Source of the DNA: Prolixibacteraceae bacterium
GTDB lineage: Bacteria > Bacteroidota > Bacteroidia > Bacteroidales > Prolixibacteraceae
NCBI GenBank assembly: GCA_007116765.1
Contig: SKHV01000507.1
Span: 1 to 7,641, forward strand
Reading direction: 5' to 3'
Length of the DNA stretch: 7,641 nt
Below are positions 7,392 to 7,641 of this stretch, one piece after another. Under the pieces are notes generated by a model. That model had not been told where the DNA came from. It did not search any database and saw nothing but the letters and a program-made list of their open reading frames with translations. A program made the position numbers and the translations under genes. Each line of letters starts with the position of its first letter. Position 1 is the first letter of the stretch.

Positions 7392-7406
7392 ATGCATACA
7401 TTTTGA
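7392..7406 (+). other. Five-codon mini-ORF overlapping the recQ start
   Basis: ATG-CAT-ACA-TTT-TGA encodes only MHTF. Its stop codon (7404-7406) overlaps the proposed recQ TTG start (7403-7405) in the -1 register. It is the only ATG just upstream of recQ. It could be a coupling peptide that delivers ribosomes to the weak TTG start, or plain coincidence in AT-rich leader DNA. Confidence 0.15.
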
Positions 7407-7641
7407 CCAAATATACCGACATATTACAAAAATACTGGGGGTATTCTGCTTTCAGACCCTTACAAGAAGACATTATTCAATCGGTTGCTGAAGGTAACGA
7501 CACCTTAGGGCTTATGCCAACAGGTGGAGGAAAATCAATAACTTTTCAGGTATTTTCGCTTTCACAGCCCGGTATGTGTTTAGTGGTTACACCTCTTATT
7601 GCCTTAATGAAAGATCAGGTTGAGAATTTAACTAAGCGTGG
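7403..7641 (+). CDS. recQ: ATP-dependent DNA helicase RecQ, N-terminal part (cut by window edge)
   Basis: The first 79 residues are visible and the frame is open to the right edge. They contain the RecQ-specific motif 0 with its aromatic-rich lead-in, KYWGYSAFRPLQEDII (10-25), Walker A (motif I) PTGGGKS (39-45), and motif Ia VVTPLIALMKDQV (61-73). RecQ is a 3'-5' superfamily 2 helicase acting in recombination and replication-fork repair. The start is unusual: an in-frame TAA lies at 7373-7375 and no ATG or GTG occurs between it and the conserved region, so TTG at 7403 (reading MTKYTDILQKYWGY) is the only conventional start. This N-terminal length fits the family. It is transcribed divergently from guaB. 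The helicase C-terminal, zinc-binding and HRDC parts lie outside the window. Identity is secure; the exact start is less so. Confidence 0.93.
   Translation, partial: MTKYTDILQKYWGYSAFRPLQEDIIQSVAEGNDTLGLMPTGGGKSITFQVFSLSQPGMCLVVTPLIALMKDQVENLTKR

Noticed and set aside
1..7641. Mobile elements, CRISPR repeats, tRNA/rRNA genes or defence genes
   Set aside because: Nearly all of the window is filled by intact housekeeping and envelope genes; no transposase, integrase, regularly spaced repeats or RNA gene folds were seen.

Overview
The window looks like chromosomal housekeeping DNA from a member of the phylum Bacteroidota (Bacteroidales/Flavobacteriia type). The DNA is AT-rich, and there are no convincing Shine-Dalgarno sequences before the starts. 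Two upstream regions carry a TAnnTTTG-like -7 element, the promoter element typical of this phylum. The gene content matches a neighbourhood I recall from Bacteroidota genomes: recQ, guaB, a run of SurA/PpiC-type periplasmic isomerases, and an OstA/LptA-like protein. The order and the phylum are inferred from protein style and from memory, not from a search.

Layout. Six genes are on the minus strand and one is on the plus strand. Reading the minus strand from right to left: guaB (IMP dehydrogenase, 7261-5789) comes first, then an 89-nt gap. Three SurA-like proteins follow almost without gaps: a 644-aa double-parvulin protein (5699-3765), a 285-aa lipoprotein with no recognisable active parvulin domain (3754-2897), and a 450-aa SurA-like isomerase (2887-1535). 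After a 70-nt gap with a possible -7 element comes a MoxR-type AAA+ ATPase (1464-502), and 4 nt later an OstA/LptA-like protein (from 497) that runs off the left edge. On the right, recQ starts divergently at 7403, apparently from a TTG codon, and runs off the right edge. guaB and recQ share a 141-nt intergenic region.

How the genes may work together. The three SurA-like proteins and the OstA-like protein all carry export signals and belong to families that handle outer-membrane proteins or lipopolysaccharide in the periplasm. The block therefore reads as an envelope-biogenesis operon. A lone cytoplasmic MoxR ATPase sits inside it without its usual DUF58/VWA partners. guaB (purine synthesis) and recQ (DNA repair helicase) are housekeeping neighbours with no obvious functional link.

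I see no mobile element, CRISPR array, tRNA, rRNA or phage gene, and no obviously new system. The most interesting feature is a perfect 14-bp inverted repeat with a U-rich tail, like an intrinsic terminator, inside the signal-peptide codons of the OstA-like gene. Next are the graded loss of parvulin domains across the three adjacent SurA relatives, the orphan MoxR gene, and the TTG start of recQ overlapping a five-codon mini-ORF.
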